From positions 1 to 64,000 of the forward strand of contig JAIXQH010000028.1 of assembly GCA_027484055.1 (NCBI GenBank): 64,000 nucleotides of DNA. Reading direction: 5' to 3'. A program made the translations under genes and the position numbers. This DNA is from Verrucomicrobiaceae bacterium (GTDB lineage Bacteria; Verrucomicrobiota; Verrucomicrobiia; Verrucomicrobiales; Akkermansiaceae). Numbering within the stretch: position 1 is the first letter of the stretch; the number at the start of each line of letters is the position of its first letter. Of the stretch, positions 53,698 through 62,998 are shown piece after piece. Below the pieces are notes generated by a model. The model made no database searches, was not told where the DNA came from, and worked only from the letters and a program-made list of their open reading frames with translations.

Positions 53698-54111
53698 TCA
53701 TGGCGGTAGCGCTTGGGCTTCCCAATCTTCGAGCCGCAAGCCAATCACGCGTTTGAATTCACGGGTGTTGTGGGTAACGAGCGTTAGATCAAGCGAGAGA
53801 GCTTGGCCACTGAGTTGCAGGTCGTAGGGACCGATCTTAGTATCGGCTTTCTCAAGCTGGAAGCGGATTTCCGCCGTCTTCAAGGCCGCGTGCCAATCGA
53901 AGGGCAAGAGGTGGAACGGTTCCAGAAAAGTGGAGACTTTCTGCCCCTCGCTTTCCGGGTGATTGCAACGGAAGACTCCGGCGAACAATTCGAAGACGCT
54001 CACCATCGACACCGCACAATCCTCGGGACTGCGGGCGGCAAGTCCCTGCATGACCTTGGGATTGCCACGCATGGCGGCGATGCAAACGTTGGTATCCAGG
54101 AGATAGGTCAT
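53698..54111 (-). CDS. vapC: VapC-type PIN-domain ribonuclease toxin
   Basis: A 137-residue PIN domain. Acidic residues of the active site are in LLDTNVCI (D6), VSVFELFAG (E), [12 protein letters not shown] (D) and VTHNTREF. VapC toxins cleave tRNA or rRNA. The start overlaps the antitoxin stop by 4 bases. Confidence 0.9.
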   Translation of the reverse strand: MTYLLDTNVCIAAMRGNPKVMQGLAARSPEDCAVSMVSVFELFAGVFRCNHPESEGQKVSTFLEPFHLLPFDWHAALKTAEIRFQLEKADTKIGPYDLQLSGQALSLDLTLVTHNTREFKRVIGLRLEDWEAQALPP

Positions 54112-54341
54112 CGGATGAATTCCACGATGGGTGGGGTTTCGCCTTGATCGGGCCGGGTGAAATTGGCGTCATCAATGCGGATGCGCTCGAAGAATCCATC
54201 CGGCCAAGTGGAGGCCTTGACTGGAGCCAACAGCAAGCCATCGCCAAGACGGCGAATCGTGACTTCCCGGCCCTCGAACCTCAGTTCTTTGGGGATTCTT
54301 ACCGCCTGCGAGCGACCATTTGTGAATAATGTTGTTGTCAT
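54108..54341 (-). CDS. vapB: VapB-type AbrB-fold antitoxin
   Basis: A 77-residue protein with the swapped-hairpin AbrB start [17 protein letters not shown] and a C-terminal peptide ([11 protein letters not shown]) that should plug the toxin's active site. First gene of the VapBC pair and its likely autoregulator. Confidence 0.9.
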   Translation of the reverse strand: MTTTLFTNGRSQAVRIPKELRFEGREVTIRRLGDGLLLAPVKASTWPDGFFERIRIDDANFTRPDQGETPPIVEFIR

Positions 54342-54751
54342 AGCTGGTCTATACCCGATCGGCGTCTAAGGGTCAACGAGCTATTCCAGACTCACTGCGC
54401 CGGATGGTGTGAATTTGCTGGTGATGATTGTCGTGGCCACAGGGGCGGTTTGATCCTTGAGGCGAGTGCTCAAAGAGCCTCACGGCAACTTCCTATACCA
54501 GAGATTTCATTCGCTCCTCCTTGGTGCAGAAGTTGGGAAAAAAGGATCTAGAGAGCAACGCGAGGGAGGGATCTTTCATCCCCTATTTCCTATCCCCTAT
54601 CCTCTTCCTTTGCGCCCGTGGCGGCTTGGCGGTTCAAATTCTTCCCATGCTCTAGAATTCACAAACACCACGTTGCTCCCTCGTCCCCTAAGATGGACCC
54701 TTGCACAAGCCCCCGCTTCGTGCCAGTAAACGCCCAGCATTTCCACCGCCC
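54342..54751. other. Intergenic region upstream of ffh
   Basis: About 410 bases without a gene. It contains the inverted partner (54609-54639, rc of GAACCGCCAAG..GGCGCAAAG) of the repeat at 50803, and must hold the ffh promoter. The stretch GGTTCAAATTC looks like a tRNA T-loop but has no matching acceptor stem. No SRP RNA domain IV motif was found. Confidence 0.4.
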
Positions 54752-56137
<1,386 letters not shown>

Positions 56138-56138
56138 T

Positions 56139-56165
56139 AAGGAGTGGGGACACTCCTGTCCCCAC
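56139..56165 (+). repeat. REP hairpin, copy 1
   Basis: AAGGAGTGGGGACACTCC then TGTCCCCAC. GGAG is followed by a palindrome GTGGGGACA/TGTCCCCAC, the structure of REP sequences recognised by REP-associated transposases. It starts one base after the ffh stop. Confidence 0.75.
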
Positions 56166-56179
56166 AACCCCAGCAACCC

Positions 56180-56779
56180 ATGCCCGAGTTCTACAATCCC
56201 ACCGGCGAAACTCAAAAGCACGGCGTCAAACTCCCTCACTGGCAACAAGACGAAGTCCACCAGTTCGTCACCTTCCGCCTTGGCGACTCCATGCCTTCCT
56301 CAAAACTCCGCCTGTGGAAACAAGAACGAGAAGTATGGATATCACACCATCCCGAGCCATGGTCCCTCGAGGCCGAACAGGAATATCACCGTTTGTTCAC
56401 CTGGAAACTAGAGAACTGGTTGGATGAAGGATATGGCTCCTGCATTTTCACCGATCCGACGAAACGTGAAGTCCTAACTACCACCCTAATGCACGACCAT
56501 GGAACCAAGGCGAAATTTCATGCTTGGGTCATCATGCCAAACCACGTTCACCTCCTCTTTACACCTCTCGCCCCATTGGAAAAACTCATGCAAAGCTGGA
56601 AAGGCATTTCATCTCGCCGCATAGGTCTCGGGCGTATCTGGCAGAAAAACTACCGCGACACCCTGATCCGAGACACCAGCCATTTTGCAAATGCCGTGCG
56701 CTACATCCGCCGGAACCCAGCAAAATTACCCAACGGAACCTTCACCCTATGGCAGAGCGAGAGGACAAAAGCAATTTAA
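56180..56779 (+). CDS. REP-associated tyrosine transposase (Y1, IS200-like)
   Basis: A 199-residue HUH transposase. The metal-binding HUH motif is in VIMPNHVHLLF (about residues 117-127) and the nucleophile Tyr in IWQKNYRDTLIRD (about 155). YIRRNPAKLPNG closes the domain as in other RAYTs. ATG 56180 (MPEFYNPTGETQKHGVKLPH) is chosen over an in-frame ATG at 56144 that lies in the REP. RAYTs are domesticated single-copy relatives of IS200 that act on REP hairpins; three matching REP units are in this window. Confidence 0.88.
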   Translation: MPEFYNPTGETQKHGVKLPHWQQDEVHQFVTFRLGDSMPSSKLRLWKQEREVWISHHPEPWSLEAEQEYHRLFTWKLENWLDEGYGSCIFTDPTKREVLTTTLMHDHGTKAKFHAWVIMPNHVHLLFTPLAPLEKLMQSWKGISSRRIGLGRIWQKNYRDTLIRDTSHFANAVRYIRRNPAKLPNGTFTLWQSERTKAI

Positions 56780-57678
56780 GGAGTTGGGACACTCCCGTCC
56801 CGACAACCCCGGCCAGTGACGACAAGAGTGTCGGCACTCCTTATTACATCTGCGGCCCCACCGCCTCCGGCAAATCCGCGCTTGCCCTCGAAATGGCCCG
56901 CCAGCTCGACGGCGAAATTGTCAACGCCGACGCCTTCCAACTCTACCGTGGCCTCGAAATCGTCAGTGCCGCACCCTCTGCCGAAGAACTCGCCCAAGTC
57001 CCCCACCACCTCTACGGCGTCCTCCCACCCACCGAGCTGGCCGATGCCCAACGCTACGTAACCCTCGCTCGCCCCATCATCTCAGACATCCTCGCTCGGG
57101 GAAAAACCCCGATCATCACCGGCGGCTCCGGCCTCTACTTGAAATTTCTCACTCACGGTGCCGCTCCCTTGCCCACCGCAGACGCCGCCCTGCGTGCCGA
57201 AATGGACGCCCGCCCGCTCGCCGATCTCGTCGTCCAGCTCGAATCGCTCGACCCCGTCGAAGCCTCGCGCACCGCACTCCAGAACCGCCGCTTTGTCTCC
57301 CGCGCCCTTGAAATCTGCCTCCTCAGTGGCCAGCGCGCCTCCACCCTGCGCGACCAGTGGGAATCTAGAACCGCCGAGATTTCCGCCCAGCTTCGTGGCC
57401 TCGTCATCCAGCGCAGCCGCCCCGATCTTCACGCCCGCATCGCCCAGCGCACCCGCGCCATGCTCGACGGCGGTGCCATCGAAGAAGTCGCCGCCCTCAG
57501 CGCCATTTCCCGCAACTGCGAAAAAGCCATCGGCTTCCGCGAGGTCCGCGCCCTCATCCAAGGTGAAATCGACCGCTCCACCTGCGAAGAACTCATCAAC
57601 GCCGCCACCCGCCAATACGCCAAGCGCCAAGAAACTTGGTTCCGCCGTGAGAAATGGCTCAGGCCGCATCTGGCCTAA
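56749..57678 (+). CDS. miaA: tRNA dimethylallyltransferase MiaA, REP-altered N-terminus
   Basis: A 309-residue protein whose core begins YYICGPTASGKSALALEMAR (P-loop GPTASGKS), followed by NADAFQLYRGLEI and GGSGLYLKFL. MiaA prenylates A37 of tRNAs reading U-starting codons. The usual start would be within a few residues of the P-loop, but no ATG, GTG or TTG occurs in frame between 56752 and the P-loop. The only start is ATG 56749, inside the transposase gene, so the first 30 or so residues (RSWDTPVPTTPASDDKSVGT) are translated REP sequence. Confidence 0.9.
   Translation: MAEREDKSNLRSWDTPVPTTPASDDKSVGTPYYICGPTASGKSALALEMARQLDGEIVNADAFQLYRGLEIVSAAPSAEELAQVPHHLYGVLPPTELADAQRYVTLARPIISDILARGKTPIITGGSGLYLKFLTHGAAPLPTADAALRAEMDARPLADLVVQLESLDPVEASRTALQNRRFVSRALEICLLSGQRASTLRDQWESRTAEISAQLRGLVIQRSRPDLHARIAQRTRAMLDGGAIEEVAALSAISRNCEKAIGFREVRALIQGEIDRSTCEELINAATRQYAKRQETWFRREKWLRPHLA
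56778..56843. repeat. REP doublet, copy 2 (two inverted units)
   Basis: Unit 56778-56804, AAGGAGTTGGGACACTCCCG then TCCCGAC, and an inverted unit 56818-56843, GACGACAAGAGTGTCGGCAC then TCCTTA. Together they form a BIME-like pair that follows the transposase gene and lies inside the translated start of miaA. Confidence 0.75.
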
Positions 57679-57964
57679 CGATCACGGCATCGACCTAGCG
57701 GATGAGGAGTCAGCTCTGGCCGCGCCAGCACAAATTGTGCAGGGATACAGAGGGATTTTTTGTTATAAGAGAGCGATGAACACAAGCCCGGCGTGATTCT
57801 GGACTATGACGCGGCAGGGATTGTCGTGGGACTTGAAATCCTCAACGCCAGTCAGCGCGTGGACAACCCGCGTGCGCTCGACTATGCGGTGACGGCATCG
57901 GGATGGAAAAATCGAAGTGATCCATGAGTTCAACTTTGAGGATTTCCGCGACCAACTTTCCTAA
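57679..57964 (+). pseudogene. DUF2283-like gene remnant
   Basis: The region has no intact gene, but 57779-57926 encodes HKPGVILDYDAAGIVVGLEI then LNASQRV, the C-terminal signature of DUF2283 proteins (PGVxxDYDxxGxVVGIEIL). The N-terminal half is gone. One frame over, just before 57964, DGKIEVIHEFNFEDFRDQLS and a stop look like the tail of a second small protein. It appears to be decayed leftovers of a small gene pair. Confidence 0.6.
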
Positions 57965-58768
57965 CTATTTCTCCGCAAGCGCGCGACTGAGATCATTGGC
58001 ATGCCGATAGCCGAGGTGATAGGCGACGGCCTTCACCTGCCAACCTTCTTCGCGGATGAGCCGCCGCGCCTCCTCGGTTTTTGCTTGGCGGAAATACGCG
58101 CCTGGCGACAGTCCGGTCCGAGCCCGGAAGAAACGGTGCAACGTGCTGGCAGACATCCGGAGGTAGTCGCAAAGCGCCGGCACTGGCGCGTGGATCGCCA
58201 GATTTCCCGCCATCCACGTGCGGGCGAGTTTCCAGCGCATCTCGTCCTCGGCGGTCGCGGGGTGGTTTCCCCGCAGGATTTCGACTTCCAGTAACTCCCG
58301 CAACGCCGCCAAGGTGCGGGGCAATTGAGCGTCGGCGAGTGCCACCTCATTCCGGCAGCGGACGTGAAATTCTGTCAAAGCCGCCACCGAACTTGCCCGC
58401 AGATTCATGACTTGGAAGCCACCCACCACGGGCCGCAGCTCCGGCAAAACCGGCTCACCCTCCCAGATCCAAACGAGAATCTCCACCACCGCCGACTTGG
58501 ACTGGCCGATGCCGAACGCGCAGGCCGGATCAAACAATAATGCGACCGGCCCGCGCACGATATGCTCGGAAAATCCCGTATTCACGATGATTTCCCCGCT
58601 CAGGATAATGTAGTAGTTGGTCCCCAGATCGTGATGGATCGCCAGCGGTTCCTTAGCGAAATCGCGCTGCCCCCAGCCAAGGTAGAGCAGAGGCAAATCC
58701 TCTCCCCCACCCCAACTCGGTCGGCCCGGCGGCGGGATGATCGTGCCTTTGGGGATCGGACTGGTCAT
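57965..58768 (-). CDS. AraC-family transcriptional regulator
   Basis: A 267-residue protein. The N-terminal cupin-like sensor (about 20-130, LGTNYYIILSGEIIVNTGFS) should bind a sugar-derived ligand. The C-terminal domain has two helix-turn-helices: ALCDYLRMSASTLHRFFRAR and then EEGWQVKAVAYHLGYRHAND. It is transcribed away from the sugar-oxidation operon and most likely controls it. Confidence 0.9.
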   Translation of the reverse strand: MTSPIPKGTIIPPPGRPSWGGGEDLPLLYLGWGQRDFAKEPLAIHHDLGTNYYIILSGEIIVNTGFSEHIVRGPVALLFDPACAFGIGQSKSAVVEILVWIWEGEPVLPELRPVVGGFQVMNLRASSVAALTEFHVRCRNEVALADAQLPRTLAALRELLEVEILRGNHPATAEDEMRWKLARTWMAGNLAIHAPVPALCDYLRMSASTLHRFFRARTGLSPGAYFRQAKTEEARRLIREEGWQVKAVAYHLGYRHANDLSRALAEK

Positions 58769-58863
58769 AGTAGCAGTTTAAGTCATGGCTTCAGGATGAG
58801 CTAGTTTTTTTCGATGTTCACCGCAGAATCCGCGCTCTAGTTTGCGAGTCGCTGAAACCCTCG
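58769..58863. promoter_or_regulatory. Divergent control region for AraC regulator and sugar operon
   Basis: A 95-base gap between divergent starts at 58768 and 58864. Both promoters and the regulator's binding site should lie here. TTTTTTTCGATG at about 58805 is the most A+T-rich part; no exact operator repeat was identified. Confidence 0.4.
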
Positions 58864-59649
58864 ATGAAAACCGCCATCACTCTTTCGCAAGTCCCGGAGG
58901 CCCTTGCCGGCCCTTTCGTGCTGCGCAGTCCTCTGCCGGAGGCATTCGCGACCGCCGCCGCCATCGGCTTCGATGCGGTGGAGCTCTTTCTGCCGGGACC
59001 AGACTTCGTTTCGGTGGACGAGGTGAAATCTCTGGCAGCCGCGCACGGACTCGCGATCGCTGCGGTTGGAACGGGTGCCGGGATGCTTCGCCACGGACTC
59101 TCCATCACAGACGCGGACGAGAATCAACGCGAAGCGGCTTTGAACTTCGTGTTTTCGATGATCGACTTCGGCGGCCAACTCGGAGCGCCGGCGATCCTCG
59201 GCTCGATGCAGGGACGGGGCTCGTTTGAGCTGCTAGTCTCAGGACTCCGCCGCTGCAGCGAGCGTGCTGAACAACACAGCGTGCCATTCATTTATGAGCC
59301 GCTGAACCGCTACGAAACCAACCTCTTCAACCGCCTCGGCGATGCAGCGAGATTCCTCGAACTCCACGACCTGAAGAACATCGTCCTGCTCGCCGACCTC
59401 TTCCACATGAACATCGAGGAGCGCGACCTCGCCGCAGCCATCCGCGAGGCGGGCCGGCACATTGGTCACGTGCATTTCGCCGACTCAAACCGGCAGGCGA
59501 TGGGCTACGGCCACACCGACCCCATTCGGGTGATTGCGGCGCTACGTGAAATCCAGTATTCAGGCTACCTCTCCGCCGAGATTTTCCCGCTGCCGAACCC
59601 CGAAACCGCCGCCCGCCAGACGATTTCCTCAATCCGCTCACTGCTCTGA
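58864..59649 (+). CDS. TIM-barrel sugar (phosphate) isomerase/epimerase
   Basis: A 261-residue xylose-isomerase-like barrel. The metal ligands fit the family pattern: Glu in VPFIYEPLNRYE, Asp in LLADLFHMNIEE with its His, His in HIGHVHFADSN and Glu in GYLSAEIFPLP. It should isomerise or epimerise a keto/aldo sugar. First gene of the operon. Confidence 0.85.
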   Translation: MKTAITLSQVPEALAGPFVLRSPLPEAFATAAAIGFDAVELFLPGPDFVSVDEVKSLAAAHGLAIAAVGTGAGMLRHGLSITDADENQREAALNFVFSMIDFGGQLGAPAILGSMQGRGSFELLVSGLRRCSERAEQHSVPFIYEPLNRYETNLFNRLGDAARFLELHDLKNIVLLADLFHMNIEERDLAAAIREAGRHIGHVHFADSNRQAMGYGHTDPIRVIAALREIQYSGYLSAEIFPLPNPETAARQTISSIRSLL

Positions 59650-59650
59650 A

Positions 59651-60589
59651 ATGAAAACACGTCCACTCGGTAAAACCGGCATCGACCTGCCCATCCTCTC
59701 ATTCGGCGCCTCCTCGCTCGGCGCGGAATTCCGCTCGATCACGCTCGAGGAAGCAATGCTCTCGACGAAGACCGCCATCGATCTCGGTATGAATTTCATC
59801 GACACCTCGCCCTACTACGGCCGCGGCATGTCGGAGATTATGCTGGGTCTCGGGTTGAAAGGAATCCCGCGCGAAAAATACCTGCTAGGCTCCAAACTTG
59901 GCCGCTACTCGAACACGCATTTCGATTTCTCCGCCAAGCGCGTAGAGGAATCCGTGCACGTCTCGATGCACCGCATGGGCACCGATTACCTCGACGTGAT
60001 TCTGCTGCACGACGTCGAGTTCGTGCCACTCCCGCAGATCTGGGAGGAAACCATTCCCGCCGTTTTAAAACTCAAGGAACAGGGAAAAGTCCGTGCAGTT
60101 GGATTTTCTTGCTACCCGCTCAAAACTTTCAACACTGTGCTCGACCATGTGGAGGACGTCATCGACTGCGTGCTTTCCTACAACCGCTACACGCTGCAAA
60201 ATACTTCCTACGTCGATGATCTATTGCCGCGTCTCGCCGCGAAAAACATCGGAGCGATGAACGCTGGACCGTTTTCCGCTAGGCTGCTGACCAACGCGCC
60301 GCTGCCCGAATGGCTGAAGGAGCCCGAGGACGTCAAAGCGGCCGCCCGCGCCGCCGCCAAGCTCTGTGAGGACCGCGGCGTGGACATCGCTCAACTCGCA
60401 TTGCAGTTTTCCTGCGAGCACCCCGGCCTCGCCACCACCGTCGCCGGCTCCGCGAATCCCACTAACATCCGCAAGTGGGCGGAATGGCTGGAGCAACCGA
60501 TTGACCACGAACTGCTCACCGACGTGCTCGCCATTTTCGCCCCGGTCAAAAACCTCGGCCACCTCGAAGGCCTTCCCGAAAACAACTGA
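59651..60589 (+). CDS. Aldo/keto reductase (L-fucose/L-galactose dehydrogenase-like)
   Basis: A 312-residue NAD(P)-dependent AKR. The catalytic Tyr is in NFIDTSPYYGRGMSEIMLG (D-Y pair), Lys in LLGSKLGRY, His in DYLDVILLHDVEF. It is closest in pattern to L-galactose/D-threo-aldose 1-dehydrogenases, which turn the sugar into a lactone. ATG 59651 is two bases after the previous stop. Confidence 0.85.
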   Translation: MKTRPLGKTGIDLPILSFGASSLGAEFRSITLEEAMLSTKTAIDLGMNFIDTSPYYGRGMSEIMLGLGLKGIPREKYLLGSKLGRYSNTHFDFSAKRVEESVHVSMHRMGTDYLDVILLHDVEFVPLPQIWEETIPAVLKLKEQGKVRAVGFSCYPLKTFNTVLDHVEDVIDCVLSYNRYTLQNTSYVDDLLPRLAAKNIGAMNAGPFSARLLTNAPLPEWLKEPEDVKAAARAAAKLCEDRGVDIAQLALQFSCEHPGLATTVAGSANPTNIRKWAEWLEQPIDHELLTDVLAIFAPVKNLGHLEGLPENN

Positions 60590-61620
60590 TGCAAGCAATC
60601 CAATTCACAGCGCCCAAGGAGATCGCGATCATCGATCTGCCAGAACCCACCGCACCCGCCCCGGGCGAGGCATTGGTGCGCACCCATCGCATGGGCATTT
60701 GTGGCACGGATCTTTCCTGTTATCTCGGGAAATTCCCATTCTTCGCCTACCCGCGCACGCCAGGCCACGAGTTGGGATTGGAAGTCGTCGCGGTCGCCGA
60801 TGACGTGACGAACGTGAAGCCCGGCGACAAATGCTCGTTAGAGCCCTACGTCAACGATCCCGCTTCTCCCACTTCACAAAAAGGCGCGCAGAACTGCTGC
60901 CCCGGCGTGCAGGTCATCGGCGTTCATAACAACGGCGGGCTGCGTAAGGGCGTCTTCGCCGTGCCCGCCCGCAAGCTGCATCCAGGCAACGATCTTTCCT
61001 ACGACCAGCTCGCGCTCGTCGAGACGCTCGCCATCGGTTACCACGCCGTGCAACGAGGAAACCCACAACCCGGCGAGACCGTACTCGTCATCGGCGCGGG
61101 TCCCATCGGCCTTGCCTGTTTAGAATTCCTCAAGCTGATGGAGGTGAAAACGATCGTCATGGACATGGTCCAGAGCCGTCTCGATTTCTGCCAGAAAAAC
61201 CTCGGCATCCAGCACACGATCCAGTTCCAGCCGGATGATTCGCACCTCGCCGAGTTGGAAAAAATGACTAACGGTCAACTCGCCGATGTCGTCATCGACG
61301 CCACCGGCAACCCCAAGTCGATGTCTACCTGTTTCAACTACGCCGCCTTCACTGGCCGTGTCGTTTACGTTGGAATCACCACCTCCGACCTCACCTTCCC
61401 GCATGCCGCGGTCTTTCACCGCCGCGAAATCACGTTGCTAGCATCGCGCAATGCGATGCCGGAGGATTTCGACAATATCATCCAGTTGATCCGCGAGGGG
61501 AAAATCAACACCGACCTGTGGATCACCCACCGCATCGTATTCTCCGAAGTTCCATCTGAGTTTGAAAAGTTCACCGATCCCGCGCTCGGCGCGATCAAAG
61601 CCATCATTGAAGTCAACTAA
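60589..61620 (+). CDS. Zinc-type alcohol dehydrogenase
   Basis: A 343-residue MDR enzyme. Catalytic zinc site: Cys in MGICGTDLSCY, His in RTPGHELGLEV, Glu in VETLAIGYHA. NAD-binding GAGPIGLACLEF at about 165-176. The structural zinc loop is reduced to NCC. Probably oxidises a sugar alcohol or sugar acid (fuconate/gulonate type). ATG overlaps the AKR stop. Confidence 0.87.
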   Translation: MQAIQFTAPKEIAIIDLPEPTAPAPGEALVRTHRMGICGTDLSCYLGKFPFFAYPRTPGHELGLEVVAVADDVTNVKPGDKCSLEPYVNDPASPTSQKGAQNCCPGVQVIGVHNNGGLRKGVFAVPARKLHPGNDLSYDQLALVETLAIGYHAVQRGNPQPGETVLVIGAGPIGLACLEFLKLMEVKTIVMDMVQSRLDFCQKNLGIQHTIQFQPDDSHLAELEKMTNGQLADVVIDATGNPKSMSTCFNYAAFTGRVVYVGITTSDLTFPHAAVFHRREITLLASRNAMPEDFDNIIQLIREGKINTDLWITHRIVFSEVPSEFEKFTDPALGAIKAIIEVN

Positions 61621-61629
61621 TCCATCACC

Positions 61630-62880
61630 ATGAAAACATGCCCTAAATACACATTCGGCGTCGGCGATCGTTTCGCCAACGGAGCCCATGCCCAACTCAC
61701 CGCCTTCATCGAGGCCAAGAAACTTGGTATCGACATCACCCCGGTTTGGAACAAGTCCAACCGCGAGCACAACATCATCGGCTCCGAGCCAAGCCAGACC
61801 CGGGAAGCCGCCGATAAGGCGGTGGCCGATCTCGGGTGGACCGGCGAATATCTGTTGGACGCCGACCACATCAACCTCTCCACCGTGGACCGCTTCGTCG
61901 CGCCCTGCGATTTCTTCACACTCGACGTCGCCGACGACATCGGTGAAGCCGCCGATCCGTCCGATGTCGCAGCATTCATCGCGAAACATCCCGAGCTGAT
62001 CGGCACGGTCTCCATCGAAGGCATTTCCGAGCCCTTCGAAATCACCCGCGCGGACGTCGAGAAGACGGCGAACCAATTTCTCAAGGCCACCCAGAAAGCC
62101 GCCGCCATCTATCAACACATCGTCGCGGCCAAGGGCGGCGTGGATAACTTCGTCACCGAGGTTTCTATGGACGAAACCGACAGCCCGCAGACGCCACCGG
62201 AGCTGCTCGTCATCCTCGCCGCCATCGCCGATCAGGGCATCCCGATCCAGACGATCGCGCCGAAGTTCACCGGCCGTTTTAACAAGGGCGTCGATTATGT
62301 TGGCGATCCGCTGCAGTTTGAAAAGGAGTTCAACGACGACCTCGCCGTCATCGCGCATGCCATTAAAACCTACGGCCTGCCTCCCGCGTTGAAACTTTCG
62401 GTCCACTCCGGCTCCGACAAATTTTCGATCTATCCGTATATCAAGAAGGCCATCCAACGCACCGGTGCCGGTCTCCATATCAAGACCGCCGGCACGAACT
62501 GGCTCGAAGAAATCGTCGGCCTAGCAGAATCCGGCGGCGAAGGACTCGCCCTCGCCAAGAAAATCTACGCGAAGGCGCTGGAGAAAAAGGCAGCACTCTG
62601 CGAGCCCTACGCCACCGTCATCGACATCAAGGACTCCAACCTTCCCTCTGCCGAGGAGGTCAACGGCTGGACCAGCACGCAATACACCGATGCGCTGCGC
62701 CACATCCCGACGAACCCGGGTTACAACGCGGACCTCCGCCAGCTCCTTCACGTCGGATTCAAGATCGCCGCGCAGCTCGAAGATACCTACATCCAAGCGC
62801 TCAAGGATAACTCGGAAGTCGTCGCCAAGAACGTCACCGGCAACCTACTGGACCGTCACATGAAGCCGCTGTTCTTATAA
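61630..62880 (+). CDS. uxaE: UxaE-like tagaturonate/fructuronate epimerase family protein
   Basis: A 416-residue protein. YTFGVGDRFANGAHAQLTAF, TPVWNKSNREHNIIGSEP and LLDADHINLSTVDRF match the UxaE (tagaturonate 3-epimerase) family, metal-dependent C3 epimerases of keto-uronates and related keto-acids. It suggests that the pathway passes through a keto-acid of hexuronate type. Confidence 0.85.
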   Translation: MKTCPKYTFGVGDRFANGAHAQLTAFIEAKKLGIDITPVWNKSNREHNIIGSEPSQTREAADKAVADLGWTGEYLLDADHINLSTVDRFVAPCDFFTLDVADDIGEAADPSDVAAFIAKHPELIGTVSIEGISEPFEITRADVEKTANQFLKATQKAAAIYQHIVAAKGGVDNFVTEVSMDETDSPQTPPELLVILAAIADQGIPIQTIAPKFTGRFNKGVDYVGDPLQFEKEFNDDLAVIAHAIKTYGLPPALKLSVHSGSDKFSIYPYIKKAIQRTGAGLHIKTAGTNWLEEIVGLAESGGEGLALAKKIYAKALEKKAALCEPYATVIDIKDSNLPSAEEVNGWTSTQYTDALRHIPTNPGYNADLRQLLHVGFKIAAQLEDTYIQALKDNSEVVAKNVTGNLLDRHMKPLFL

Positions 62881-62993
62881 GGAGGGTGGACACTCCTGTC
62901 CGCCCGGCCAATGAGAGGTGAAAGACTGGTGCCTTTGGCGCATTTTCTTTCACCTCCTATTGGCCTACGACAAGAGTGTCGTAGCTCCTTACC
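62879..62993. repeat. REP doublet, copy 3, with a long internal palindrome
   Basis: Unit 62879-62905 (AAGGAGGGTGGACACTCC then TGTCCGCCC) and an inverted unit 62967-62993 (ACGACAAGAGTGTCGTAGC then TCCTTACC) match the REPs at 56139 and 56778. Between them, GGCCAATGAGAGGTGAAAGA and TCTTTCACCTCCTATTGGCC are inverted repeats, so the whole block can fold into one long cruciform or RNA stem. It lies between two operon genes and may act as a terminator or mRNA stabiliser. Confidence 0.75.
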
Positions 62994-62998
62994 ACCTC

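Noticed and set aside
54609-54640. Possible tRNA or SRP RNA gene upstream of ffh
   Set aside because: Only a GGTTCAAATTC-like string is present; there is no cloverleaf and no SRP domain IV tetraloop motif.
56139-56843. REP hairpins as a CRISPR array
   Set aside because: Repeats are palindromic, come in inverted pairs and have no regular spacers; they surround a RAYT gene.
61438-62478. A 346-codon minus-strand frame opposite the dehydrogenase and UxaE-like genes
   Set aside because: The plus strand encodes two well-supported enzymes; the antisense product is Gly/Asp/Val-rich, as expected from mirrored GC-rich codons.
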